Part shown: piece by piece, positions 7,098 through 14,252 of the stretch
How the letters are laid out: each line of letters begins with the position of its first letter
Numbering within the stretch: position 1 is the stretch's first letter
Source of the DNA: an uncultured Novosphingobium sp.
GTDB taxonomy: Bacteria; Pseudomonadota; Alphaproteobacteria; Sphingomonadales; Sphingomonadaceae
Direction: 5' to 3'
Length of the DNA: 14,618 nucleotides
Assembly: GCA_937860195.1 (NCBI GenBank)
Contig: CALMBN010000037.1
Location: 1-14,618 of the forward strand
Notes under the pieces: model-generated
What the model was told of the DNA's origin: nothing
Database searches by the model: none
The model's input: only the letters and a program-made list of their open reading frames with translations
Made by a program: the position numbers and the translations under genes

Positions 7098-7997
7098 TCA
7101 AGCGGCGAGGCCAAGGCTTTCGAGCAACCTCGCCCGATCTGCTGCGCCGCGATACAGGAAGTTGCTTGGCAAGCCCAGCCGCACGCTGGCCTGCGCTGGC
7201 GGCGAGGCCGGATCGTGCTTGCGCTCGGCCATTCGCGCAACCAGCTTCACTGCAATCCGATCAGTCAACGACAGGTCGAATTCCCGGCCCAACTCCAGCC
7301 GCTTGCGGATCAGCGGCGGGAGGATCGAGACGGCGGCGCGGGCCAGTGCGCGGTGGAGAAAGCGCGGGACAGTCGGTGCGGCTTTGCCGGACTGGATGAT
7401 TTCGAGAAATTCAAGGTTAATCGGGTGCGGCTCGAATCCCGGAGCGAGGCGTTCCATCATCGCGTCGAAATCAGCCAGACAGGACAGCTTGTTCTGCACT
7501 CCGTAAAGCGCGGCAACAGCTTCGCCTTCGCGGAAGAACCGAGCTTGATCGGCACTGCTGACCGGACTGACGAAGCGGTGATAGGCGGTGAGGAAACCGT
7601 ACCCAGCGGTCGCGCTGACCCAATCGAGCAGTTCGGGATCGGTCGCCTGATAGGCAATCCCGCCGGGCGTTTTGCCGCCGACCCTGGCATGCATCCGGCC
7701 CACTCCGGCGATCACCCGCCGCGCCGCATCCTGCGGGCCGTAGACACCGATCATCGCGGCATAGCCGGTCCGTTCCGAGCGGCCGATCGGGTCGAGCCGA
7801 TACGTTGAATGGTCCCACACGCCCGACCGGATTCGGGGATCGGCAAATTCCATCAGCACTGCTGAAACCCCGCCAATCGCAAGCGCAATCCGGTTCTTGT
7901 AGACCCGCCATGCCACCGACCCTGGCCCAAGAAGCGCCGAGGCACCGGGCGGCTGGCTGTAGTCGAACGGCGCGAGCGGCTTGGTGGGATTGGTCAT
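7098..7997 (-). CDS. Oxygenase MpaB family (DUF2236) protein
   Basis: The 299-aa protein resembles the MpaB/latex-clearing-protein family (DUF2236). Supporting stretches are WRVYKNRIALAIGGVSAVLM (30-49), FADPRIRSGVWDHS (51-64), RMHARVGG (101-108) and AYHRFVSP (138-145). In relatives, histidines in this fold bind haem b; His63, His103 and His140 are candidates here. Known members cleave polymers or act in secondary metabolism, but most are uncharacterised, so the substrate is unknown. There is no signal peptide. The chosen ATG at 7997 (MTNPTKPLAPFDYSQ) excludes a 44-residue extension up to 8129 that does not look like protein. The stop is 63 nt before the YghU-like start. The PhoX-like gene ends 171 nt upstream. 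Confidence 0.78.
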   Translation of the reverse strand: MTNPTKPLAPFDYSQPPGASALLGPGSVAWRVYKNRIALAIGGVSAVLMEFADPRIRSGVWDHSTYRLDPIGRSERTGYAAMIGVYGPQDAARRVIAGVGRMHARVGGKTPGGIAYQATDPELLDWVSATAGYGFLTAYHRFVSPVSSADQARFFREGEAVAALYGVQNKLSCLADFDAMMERLAPGFEPHPINLEFLEIIQSGKAAPTVPRFLHRALARAAVSILPPLIRKRLELGREFDLSLTDRIAVKLVARMAERKHDPASPPAQASVRLGLPSNFLYRGAADRARLLESLGLAA

Positions 7998-8065
7998 AAG
8001 CGGAGTGAAGCAGGGCAAGAAGGCGCTGGCAATCCCGAACGGAAGCACTTGATGTACGCGGCGTG

Positions 8066-8081
8066 TCGACGCAATCGTCGA
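8066..8081 (-). other. Small hairpin in the 171-nt gap between the PhoX-like and MpaB-like genes
   Basis: TCGACG (8066-8071) and CGTCGA (8076-8081) form a 6-bp stem with a 4-nt loop. No T-run follows on either strand. It may be part of the leader of the MpaB-like gene or a weak end signal of the PhoX-like gene. I found no convincing promoter in this gap. Confidence 0.3.
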
Positions 8082-8168
8082 ACCCCCATTCCAACCGGTG
8101 TTGATGCGCAACGCCTGCGGCTCCCGCAATGGGGAAGGCTATGTGATTCCGGGCAAAGTCATCGCGCT

Positions 8169-9464
8169 CTAGCCCTTCAGGTGCGCCCACGGCCCGGTGA
8201 TCGCCAGCGTCGTCGTCGGGCTGTAAAGATTGAGGAACAGCACTTTGCCGTCGGGCGAGAAACACGCCCCAGCCGGTTCGGTGTTCAGCCGGACCCTTGC
8301 AAAATCATAGGGCAGTCCGGCCGGGGTCAGCCCGCGCAGGTGGTTGTTGGGAGGATCGGTATATTGGTCTTCGCAGACGATCAGGTGGCCATTGGGAGAT
8401 ACGGTCAGGTTGTCGCCAAAGTTGAATTGCGCCGGATCGGTTGATTCAAAGAACAGCTCGAGCAGGTCCCCGCCCGCGCCGAGCCGCAGGCGCCAGACCT
8501 GACCGAGACCCGCCGCTCCGCCTGAGGTGCAGGCGAAAAACAGCTCGCCGGTTCCCATGTGGATGCCCTCGCCACGTGCAAAGGTGAAGGCCCCCAAGGC
8601 TGCGCCGCGCTTGCGCAGATCGTCGTCCGGACTTTCAACGTTATCAAGCGCGATCCAGTGGACTTTGTGCCATTCGCCGGGGAGGATCGCCGGGCCGCTT
8701 TCGGCCAGAGCAAGGGCTTCGAGTTTCCCGCCTTTGGCCAGTTTCCCCGGCGCAGTGGGGGTGAAGCGATACAGCAGACCGTCTTCGCGGTCCTCGGTCA
8801 GAAACACCGCGCCGCTGGTTGGATCGACGCAGGCAGCTTCGTGATTGAAGCGGCCCATGGCTTTCAAAGGCTCCGGATCGACCGGCCCGGTGGCGCTGGC
8901 GGGCACTTCGAAGACCCAGCCGTGATCTTTGCCGACTTTGGACCCGGCCCCTGTGGTGTCTTCTTCGCAGGTTAGCCACGATCCCCACGGGGTCGTGCCG
9001 CCAGCACAGTTCCGGATCGTGCCGGAGAGCGAGCGGAATTGCCGGTCCACCATGAGCGTTGCTGCATCGATGATCAGCGTGGTGGTGCCGCCGGGCAACG
9101 GGGTGCCATCAGCGGCGCGATCAAAGGCGGGGCCCTTGATTCCACCGCCGTCGCGGCCGACTTTCAGCTCGTGATTGCGGATCAGGGCCAGCTTGCCGCC
9201 GGGAAGTGCAATGCACCCCATCCCGTCGGCTGCGTCGGGCACTGTCCCTCCGTCGCTCATCGCTTCGCCGAATCGCGAAAGCACGCGGTAGGAAAATCCC
9301 TTGGGCAGATCGAGCAACCCGCCTGCATCGGGGACCAATGGACCATAAATCTGTGCCCCCGGCCGACCGGGAACTGTCGCGCGGCAGCCCGATGCAGCAA
9401 GCGCCGCGAAAGCAGCAGACGTCGCCACGATGAATTGGCGGCGGCCGAAGGTGTTAGGCGGCAT
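8169..9464 (-). CDS. Tat-exported PhoX-like (DUF839) protein
   Basis: The 431-aa protein starts with a twin-arginine signal (GRRQFIVATSAAF, Arg8-Arg9) followed by LAASGC (22-27), which could be a lipobox with Cys27, so it is probably exported folded. The remainder matches the PhoX/DUF839 beta-propeller family: RNCAGGTTPWGSWLTCEE (151-168), GRFNHEAACVD (204-214), RGEGIHMGTGELFFACTSGG (297-316), NLTVSPNGHLIVCED (352-366) and EPAGACFSPDGKVLFLN (396-412). PhoX enzymes are Ca2+/Fe-dependent alkaline phosphatases, and several acidic residues in these motifs are metal ligands in known members. Many DUF839 proteins lack proven phosphatase activity, so the activity here is inferred. The start lies 25 nt after the stop of the SLOG-membrane gene, so the two may be co-transcribed. 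Confidence 0.85.
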   Translation of the reverse strand: MPPNTFGRRQFIVATSAAFAALAASGCRATVPGRPGAQIYGPLVPDAGGLLDLPKGFSYRVLSRFGEAMSDGGTVPDAADGMGCIALPGGKLALIRNHELKVGRDGGGIKGPAFDRAADGTPLPGGTTTLIIDAATLMVDRQFRSLSGTIRNCAGGTTPWGSWLTCEEDTTGAGSKVGKDHGWVFEVPASATGPVDPEPLKAMGRFNHEAACVDPTSGAVFLTEDREDGLLYRFTPTAPGKLAKGGKLEALALAESGPAILPGEWHKVHWIALDNVESPDDDLRKRGAALGAFTFARGEGIHMGTGELFFACTSGGAAGLGQVWRLRLGAGGDLLELFFESTDPAQFNFGDNLTVSPNGHLIVCEDQYTDPPNNHLRGLTPAGLPYDFARVRLNTEPAGACFSPDGKVLFLNLYSPTTTLAITGPWAHLKG

Positions 9465-9489
9465 GCGGCGCTGTCCCCTCTGCAGTCAA

Positions 9490-11454
9490 TCAAACCGGAA
9501 CGGTGATGTGTTTTCCGCCGAACACAGCCTGCCAGGATTCGATCTCGCTCACCACGGCCTCGTCGGTAGCATGGGCCAGCTCTGCCACCTGCGCATAGGT
9601 CAGTCCATGATCGGGCGCAGCGCAGAGCAGGGTGATCCGGTCATGGATCGCATCGAGCCGCTCGGCAGTGACCTGACTGATCGAGGAGAACCGCTCAAAA
9701 TCGCCGAAATAGCGGATGCCGGCCAGCGATGCGCCGAATGTGGGAAACACCACGCCGAGGAACGAGGCGGCTTTGCTCGATTTGTAGAGAGTGGCAGGGC
9801 CGATCAGGCCATAAGCGCTGGCAGCGGCAATCACGAGGTAGATCGAGACCGATATGATCGCCAACTGGAACAGCCGTTCAGACAGCTTGTCGAGCCGGTG
9901 ATGGACAGCGTGGAGCCGGTGCGATTTGCTCCGGTGATAGTCCCGCTGCCCCACCACATGGGCATCGAGCAGGTGTGTCAACGCATGGCGCAGGTAGGCC
10001 TTTGTCACTGCCACCTGAGGCAGGCCGAGCCCACGCAAGGCGTGGCGCGAGTAGTATTCCGGCCAACTGGTATCGGCACCCTTGGGCCAGCGTCCAGGCG
10101 GCCGCGCGACCCCCAGCAGCAGCATGATCGGAGCATGGCGAAGGTATTCGGCAACCCGCCGGGTCTCAAACCAGCGCTTGTGCCAGCGCCGCCGACCGCC
10201 TTGCCAGATAATCACCAGAATCGATGCCAACAAAGCAAATTCACCAAGTGCAAACAGCCACTTACGATCAATTCCGCCGAACGGTTCATAAGAAATTCCG
10301 CTGACGATCGCCAGGGCCGACAAAACAAAACTGAGTGTCATCGAGCCGCGATAGCTGTCTGACAGTCGCGCCGAGATTCCGTCAGCCCAGGCGAACCGGC
10401 CCAACACCTCCGCAGCAAGCCGGTCCGGCATGGTCTGGTCTGCGCCGGGTAACGAGCGCGCAGCAGCCAGCGTGCTCGCTCCGCTCCCTTTGGCAATCGT
10501 CTCGGGGGCTTCGTATTTGATCAGCAGCGGCCGGAATGGCCGTCCGCCTCCGCCAAACATGGCTTCGATCCGGCGGTACCCGGTCCAAAGGCGGGGACTT
10601 CGGCCATGCCAGTGTTCGCCCGCCAAGGCTTCGGAGCCTGTCCGCAAGGCTCCCCCTTCGCCGGGGCGGAGCGCGGCGCGAACCAGGTCGGCCAGCACGG
10701 CTTCGCCATCCTCTCCCGGTAGCATCGCGGCAAGCGATTCGGGGGCGTGAAGCCAATGCCACGCGGCCGGATTGGCCGGATCAATCCGCAGCACCGGGCA
10801 ACCCCGATCAAGCGCGGCGGCAATCGTATGACCGGTCCCGCCGGCCAGATTGGCCGATACCCCGTCCCACACCGCGATCATGAAATCGCTCTGCTCAATC
10901 ATGATCCGTCCAGCCTGCGCGCACTGGGCTGAGCTTCCGGCCGAGAACAGTGCTTGCGCCGCCCTGTTGTCCATTTCGGCCAGTGATTGCAGGAACTGCG
11001 CGGTTAGCAATTCGTCGTGGTCGGCCAGTTCGAACAGGCGCGACCTGACATACCAGTGATCGAGTGCTTCGGCCCGGGCGCGGCAGGCGGGATCAGCGGG
11101 CTGGCAACCGCCCAGCAGTGCGGCGGCATTGTCAGCGTCAGCCGGATGCGCATTGATCGCGCGGTTGAGGCTGCGACCGAACGGCAGCGGGCTGACCAAT
11201 TCCCACCCGCGCGTTGCCGCCAACCGGGCCCCGATCTGGTCAGTGCCATCGGCCAGCAGGGTGTGAAACCGCACTGCCGCGATCGGGCCAAGCGCGTTGC
11301 TTTCATGGACGATCGCGGCATCGATCTGGCCGAACAGGTGATCCAGCACGGCTTCGATCCCCGGGCCATTGCCGATAAAGCCCGGATGGGCCGCGCGATG
11401 GCCAGTGATACAGATGCTGACTTGCAATGCCGGGGGCGGGGGAACCTGAACCAT
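9490..11454 (-). CDS. SLOG-like domain fused to a four-helix membrane region with a SLATT/DUF4231-like motif
   Basis: I do not know a named gene for this 654-aa protein. Residues 12-225 read as a Rossmann-like SLOG fold: opening strand SICITGHRA (13-21), LLADGTDQIGARLA (66-79) leading to VSPLPFG (87-93), and then SDFMIAVWDGVSANLAGGTG (189-208) with CPVLRID (219-225). Such folds bind nucleotides or nucleotide-derived signals in DprA, LOG and conflict-system sensors. Residues 226-365 are a linker. Two hydrophobic hairpins follow, at about 371-388 with 399-417 and about 529-549 with 561-580. After the first pair comes KRWFETRRVAEYLRHAPIM (426-444), close to the W..R..AE.LR pattern of SLATT/DUF4231 two-helix modules. 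A basic stretch (505-520) precedes the second pair. No ribosome site precedes ATG 11454. A PhoX-like gene starts 25 nt downstream. A nucleotide-responsive membrane effector is a reasonable guess; a housekeeping membrane role is equally open. Confidence 0.72.
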   Translation of the reverse strand: MVQVPPPPALQVSICITGHRAAHPGFIGNGPGIEAVLDHLFGQIDAAIVHESNALGPIAAVRFHTLLADGTDQIGARLAATRGWELVSPLPFGRSLNRAINAHPADADNAAALLGGCQPADPACRARAEALDHWYVRSRLFELADHDELLTAQFLQSLAEMDNRAAQALFSAGSSAQCAQAGRIMIEQSDFMIAVWDGVSANLAGGTGHTIAAALDRGCPVLRIDPANPAAWHWLHAPESLAAMLPGEDGEAVLADLVRAALRPGEGGALRTGSEALAGEHWHGRSPRLWTGYRRIEAMFGGGGRPFRPLLIKYEAPETIAKGSGASTLAAARSLPGADQTMPDRLAAEVLGRFAWADGISARLSDSYRGSMTLSFVLSALAIVSGISYEPFGGIDRKWLFALGEFALLASILVIIWQGGRRRWHKRWFETRRVAEYLRHAPIMLLLGVARPPGRWPKGADTSWPEYYSRHALRGLGLPQVAVTKAYLRHALTHLLDAHVVGQRDYHRSKSHRLHAVHHRLDKLSERLFQLAIISVSIYLVIAAASAYGLIGPATLYKSSKAASFLGVVFPTFGASLAGIRYFGDFERFSSISQVTAERLDAIHDRITLLCAAPDHGLTYAQVAELAHATDEAVVSEIESWQAVFGGKHITVPV

Positions 11455-11463
11455 CGCGCGCGA

Positions 11464-11517
11464 TCAGACCTGCGCCTGCAAGAACAAGGCCTGCCAATTC
11501 AGAATATCGCGCGACAT
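11464..11517 (-). CDS. Possible 17-residue upstream reading frame (leader peptide)
   Basis: In the leader of the SLOG-membrane gene an ATG at 11517 opens a 17-residue frame, MSRDILNWQALFLQAQV, ending in TGA at 11464-11466. It stops 9 nt before ATG 11454 and is in the same frame, so a single stop codon separates the two. GGTGAGG lies just upstream but too close to the ATG for an ideal ribosome site. It could be a leader peptide coupling translation to the main gene, which has no ribosome site of its own, or simply chance. Confidence 0.25.
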   Translation of the reverse strand: MSRDILNWQALFLQAQV

Positions 11518-11590
11518 ATGCCTCACCGCCGGTTGTCCTTGAAGCAGCCCGATCAGGCAGTGATCCCCTGTTTCGCACCCCGCTTTCGGC

Positions 11591-11618
11591 AGCTTAGCGT
11601 GGCGCGGAGCAGATGCAA
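11591..11618 (-). promoter_or_regulatory. Weak candidate promoter for the SLOG-membrane gene
   Basis: Just after the terminator of the preceding gene, the minus strand carries TTGCAT (11613-11618) and, 16 nt later, TAAGCT (11591-11596). The match to consensus is 3 of 6 in both boxes. The resulting leader would be about 130 nt long and would contain the 17-codon reading frame at 11464-11517. Confidence 0.25.
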
Positions 11619-11623
11619 TCCGC

Positions 11624-11662
11624 AAACGAAAGCGGCGGCGGGCACCGGGTGCCCACCGCCGC
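11624..11662 (-). terminator. Strong intrinsic terminator of the small secreted-protein gene
   Basis: On the minus strand GCGGCGGTGGGCAC and GTGCCCGCCGCCGC (11649-11662 and 11632-11645) form a 14-bp stem with one G-U pair and a 3-nt CCG loop, followed by TTTCGTTT (11624-11631). The single non-Watson-Crick position is a wobble on the minus strand but a C-A mismatch on the plus strand, which fixes the direction. It starts 23 nt beyond the stop of the 168-aa gene. Confidence 0.85.
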
Positions 11663-11684
11663 ATTGACTGCATTCAGTCAGCGA

Positions 11685-12191
11685 TCAGATCGGCAACGCC
11701 CCGTCCGGTGCGGCGAAATTCTCACGGCACAACTTGACCAGTGGGCGGACGGCATCCTTGATCCCGGTCAGGGCACTGGCGAGTTCGGGGCCGACCACAC
11801 CTGTGTTGCTGCGGTTGGCCAGAACCCACTGCTTTTCGATATTGCCGCAGACTCGTGCAGTTGGTTTGCTGTCGACCCGGAGCATGGCATAAGTATTACC
11901 CATCTCCGTGGCGTTTTCGTAGAAGTTATAGACCTCCCGCTGACCCGGCGTGGCCTTGGGGTTCTTGCTTCGAACCGCGGCCAGCTCGGACAGCGCAGTC
12001 TGGCAGGCATTGTATTGATCGATTGCCGGGCGCGCATCGTTGGCTTCTGTATCGGTGCAGAATTCGAAGGCTGCCGTGCTCAGCTCGGCGAGCAAGGCGT
12101 TGGCCTCGGCATCGGTCACGCTCTGCGCGAAAGCCGGAGCGGCGGTAAGGCAGAGGGCAGAAGCCATGCCAGCAACAAACAGTCTACGCAT
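11685..12191 (-). CDS. Small secreted four-cysteine protein of unknown function
   Basis: I do not recognise this 168-aa protein. It has a clear Sec signal peptide, MRRLFVAGMASALCLTAAPAFAQS, with an AFA-Q cleavage site after residue 22 or so. The mature part of about 146 residues looks mainly helical and has four cysteines (in EFCTD, NACQT, RVCGN and KLCRE), which could form two disulfides in the periplasm. I chose ATG 12191 rather than an in-frame ATG at 12230, because GGGGGAG lies about 9 nt before it and the signal peptide then starts with its Arg-Arg. The gene follows ilvE by 106 nt with no terminator between, so some readthrough from ilvE is possible. It ends at a strong intrinsic terminator. 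Confidence 0.82.
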   Translation of the reverse strand: MRRLFVAGMASALCLTAAPAFAQSVTDAEANALLAELSTAAFEFCTDTEANDARPAIDQYNACQTALSELAAVRSKNPKATPGQREVYNFYENATEMGNTYAMLRVDSKPTARVCGNIEKQWVLANRSNTGVVGPELASALTGIKDAVRPLVKLCRENFAAPDGALPI

Positions 12192-12297
12192 CCAAGAAAA
12201 CTCCCCCAGCGATCGGAATGATCGGTGCAATTGCCTGTCGATTAGGCCGTGTCATCTGAATAACACCCTAACGGCACACAATGATTGGAAATATGCG

Positions 12298-13398
12298 TCA
12301 GGTGATGTGGTGGACCCAGCCGTGGCTGTCCGGCTCGCCGCCGCGCTGAATTGCAGTGAGCCTGGCCTTGAGCTTGCCGGTAAGTTGACCCGGGCCGCCC
12401 GAGCCAATGGTGAATTCACCGTCACGGCCAGCAACCTTGCCAATTGGCGTGACAACCGCCGCCGTGCCACAGGCGAAAGCTTCGATCAGCTGGCCAGAAC
12501 CGGCATCGTCGCGCCATTGGTCCAGGCTGTAGCGCTCCTCACGAACATCAAGCCCCTCTTCGCGGGCAAGCTGGATCAGGCTATCGCGCGTGATTCCGGG
12601 CAGGATTGTTCCGGTCAGCGGTGGAGTCGTCAAAGTGCCGTCAGCAAAAGCGAAGAACAAGTTCATTCCGCCCAGTTCCTCAATCCAATTGTGTTCAGCG
12701 GCATCGAGGAACAACACCTGGTCGTGACCCTTGGCAAAGGCTTCAGCGGTTGGGACCAGGCTTGCGGCATAGTTCCCACCGCACTTGGCTGCTCCGGTCC
12801 CGCCGGGTGCTGCGCGGGTATAATCGCTGACCCAGATTGAAACCGCCGGTGCGCCGGATTTGAAATAGTTGCCCGCCGGACTCGCAATGACGATGAACTT
12901 GTAAGCTTTGGCCGGCCGAACACCCAGAAACGCCTCGGTCGCGATCATGAATGGCCGCAGATAGAGTGAACCGCCTTCCACTGTGGGAAACCAGTTGGCA
13001 TCAGCCCGGACCAGTTCTTCGGTCGCGGTGATGAACAGTTCGCTCGGCAGTTCAGGCATGGCCAACCGCCGGGCTGAGGCATTGAACCGCGCGGCATTGG
13101 CATCGGGCCGGAACAGCGCCAGCGTGCCATCGGGGTGGCGATAGGCTTTCAGTCCTTCGAAAATTTCCTGCGCATAGTGCAGCACCGAGGCAGCGGGATC
13201 GAGCGTGATCGGACCATAGGGGCCGACAGTCGGGCTGTGCCAGCCTGCATTGTCGCTCCACTCAATCGTCACCATGTGATCGGTGAAGCACGCGCCAAAG
13301 CCCGGGTTGGCCAGAATCTCTGCTCGCACGCTATCCGCCACCGGGGCGGGGTGGGGCAGATGGGTGAACTGGGTCCTGGATTCGGCGAGAGTCGCCAT
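12298..13398 (-). CDS. ilvE: Branched-chain amino acid aminotransferase
   Basis: The 366-aa protein is a fold-type IV PLP aminotransferase of the longer BCAT form (about 350-370 aa). It transfers the amino group between glutamate and the 2-oxo acids of valine, leucine and isoleucine, the last step of their synthesis. Motifs in order are YAQEIFEGLKAYR (75-87), LYLRPFMIAT (146-155), the Schiff-base lysine Lys205 in GGTGAAKCGGNYAAS, EELGGMNLFF (240-249), LTGTILPGITRDS (261-273) and FACGTAAVVTPIG (308-320). The ATG at 13398 has AAAGGA (13408-13413) 9 nt upstream. It is divergent from a gene for an exported protein, across 146 nt that contain a promoter candidate and a palindrome. Confidence 0.95.
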   Translation of the reverse strand: MATLAESRTQFTHLPHPAPVADSVRAEILANPGFGACFTDHMVTIEWSDNAGWHSPTVGPYGPITLDPAASVLHYAQEIFEGLKAYRHPDGTLALFRPDANAARFNASARRLAMPELPSELFITATEELVRADANWFPTVEGGSLYLRPFMIATEAFLGVRPAKAYKFIVIASPAGNYFKSGAPAVSIWVSDYTRAAPGGTGAAKCGGNYAASLVPTAEAFAKGHDQVLFLDAAEHNWIEELGGMNLFFAFADGTLTTPPLTGTILPGITRDSLIQLAREEGLDVREERYSLDQWRDDAGSGQLIEAFACGTAAVVTPIGKVAGRDGEFTIGSGGPGQLTGKLKARLTAIQRGGEPDSHGWVHHIT

Positions 13399-13435
13399 GG
13401 GCTTCGATCCTTTAGCTAAGTCGGGCCGCGTTTGA

Positions 13436-13464
13436 ATGATAATTACGTTCGGCGCAAGTGTTAT
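13436..13464 (-). promoter_or_regulatory. Candidate ilvE promoter
   Basis: On the minus strand ATAACA (13459-13464, 4 of 6 matches) and TATCAT (13436-13441, 5 of 6) are 17 nt apart. Transcription would start near 13429, giving a leader of about 30 nt that contains the AAAGGA ribosome site. The surrounding patch is markedly AT-rich for this genome. Confidence 0.5.
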
Positions 13465-13467
13465 GTA

Positions 13468-13490
13468 ATAAATGAATAGCCATCATTTAT
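13468..13490. promoter_or_regulatory. Palindrome in the ilvE divergent promoter region, possible operator
   Basis: ATAAATGA (13468-13475) and TCATTTAT (13483-13490) are exact inverted repeats around a 7-nt centre, a 23-nt symmetric site of the size a dimeric repressor would bind. It begins 4 nt upstream of the proposed ilvE -35 box and ends 54 nt before the divergent start at 13545. An Lrp- or other amino-acid-responsive regulator is possible, but nothing in the window names one. Confidence 0.45.
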
Positions 13491-13544
13491 CATTCCTGCA
13501 TAGCCGGGATTGCGCCCAAGGCCAAGCCGACGCATTGTCAGGCG

Positions 13545-14150
13545 ATGGAGTTTGCGATTCTGAGCCGTTCGATCCTGCTGGCCGTTCTGGCTTTGCCGCT
13601 GCTTGGCGCGGCTCCTGCATTCAAGCCGCTGACTTGCGCCAGCCCGGTGCAGAAAGGCGATACCGCTGCTTCGCTCAAAAAGCGCTACGGGGCGAACGCC
13701 AGGACGATGCGGCTGCATGTTGCCGAGGGTGAGATGGCGACTGGTATGGCGCTCTGGCCCAAGGATCCCAAGCGCCGGGTCGAGGTGTTCTTCGAAGATC
13801 GCCCGACCAAGCGGGTCGCGACAGTCCGGGTTGATCGCAGAGGTTCGCTGTGGCGGCTCGGCGGGGTCGGCGTTGGTTCCAGACTGGCCGATGTGGTGCT
13901 GGTCAATGGCGGGCCGGTCAATGTCGGCGGGTTCGGCTGGGACTATGGCGGCGGGGTTGATGCGCGAGGCGGCAAGCTGGCCAGATGGCCGGGTGGGTGC
14001 CGGATCGGGCTGGTAATGGATGTCGGCCCGGAGGTTTCGCGCGCTCCGGATGGCGTGTTCGGCGACGGTGTGCAGTTGGGTTCTGACAGCGCGATCCTTC
14101 AGAAAGCAAAACCGCGGGTGACCAAGGTCTTCCTGTCCTGGCGCTATTGA
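13545..14150 (+). CDS. Exported protein of unknown function with a GFGWDYGG motif
   Basis: The 201-aa protein has an N-terminal signal sequence (SRSILLAVLALPLLGAAPA) likely cut near residue 24-26, so it should be periplasmic or outer-membrane associated. The mature part contains two cysteines, in PLTCASP and PGGCRIG, which may form a disulfide. It also has SLKKRYG, and a striking segment VNGGPVNVGGFGWDYGGGV around residues 120-138. I recall GFGWDYGG-type motifs in uncharacterised proteobacterial exported proteins but cannot attach a name or role. ATG 13545 is preceded only by a weak CAGGC. The gene converges on the small minus-strand unit at 14164-14350, and the hairpin at 14164-14198 lies 14 nt beyond its stop and could end both transcripts. 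Confidence 0.78.
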   Translation: MEFAILSRSILLAVLALPLLGAAPAFKPLTCASPVQKGDTAASLKKRYGANARTMRLHVAEGEMATGMALWPKDPKRRVEVFFEDRPTKRVATVRVDRRGSLWRLGGVGVGSRLADVVLVNGGPVNVGGFGWDYGGGVDARGGKLARWPGGCRIGLVMDVGPEVSRAPDGVFGDGVQLGSDSAILQKAKPRVTKVFLSWRY

Positions 14151-14163
14151 ACGGTGCAAATGA

Positions 14164-14198
14164 GAAGGGCGGCCCCGGTATCCCGAGAACCGCCCTTC
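14164..14198. terminator. Hairpin between convergent units, likely terminator
   Basis: GAAGGGCGG (14164-14172) and CCGCCCTTC (14190-14198) form a perfect 9-bp stem around 17 nt that can fold further through CGG-GATA-CCG. On the minus strand TCATTTGC follows, a weak T-rich tail; the plus strand has none. It fits best as the end of the minus-strand small gene and may also stop the plus-strand gene. Confidence 0.6.
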
Positions 14199-14206
14199 GC
14201 ATGGTC

Positions 14207-14225
14207 AGCGGCCGGAAGTGCCGCT
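14207..14225 (-). other. RNA hairpin downstream of the 18-codon frame
   Basis: AGCGGC (14207-14212) and GCCGCT (14220-14225) form a 6-bp stem with a 7-nt loop. On the minus strand the loop is ACTTCCG, and together with the flanking stem bases it is complementary to the leader of the small frame (see the 9-nt inverted repeat at 14212-14220 and 14342-14350). Confidence 0.4.
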
Positions 14226-14252
14226 CACGGTGCCTCTATTGCTGAGGATGAA

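Noticed and set aside
6663..7808. A 381-codon open frame on the plus strand
   Set aside because: It runs antisense to the YghU-like and MpaB-like genes, both of which have clear family motifs. Long antisense frames are common in GC-rich DNA and this one shows no domain.
7998..8129. 44-residue N-terminal extension of the MpaB-like protein
   Set aside because: The extra residues show no family similarity and the ATG at 7997 gives a normal cytoplasmic start.
9430..10362. A 310-codon plus-strand frame opposite the SLOG-membrane gene
   Set aside because: Its translation has no domain pattern and it is antisense to a frame with coherent fold and membrane segments.
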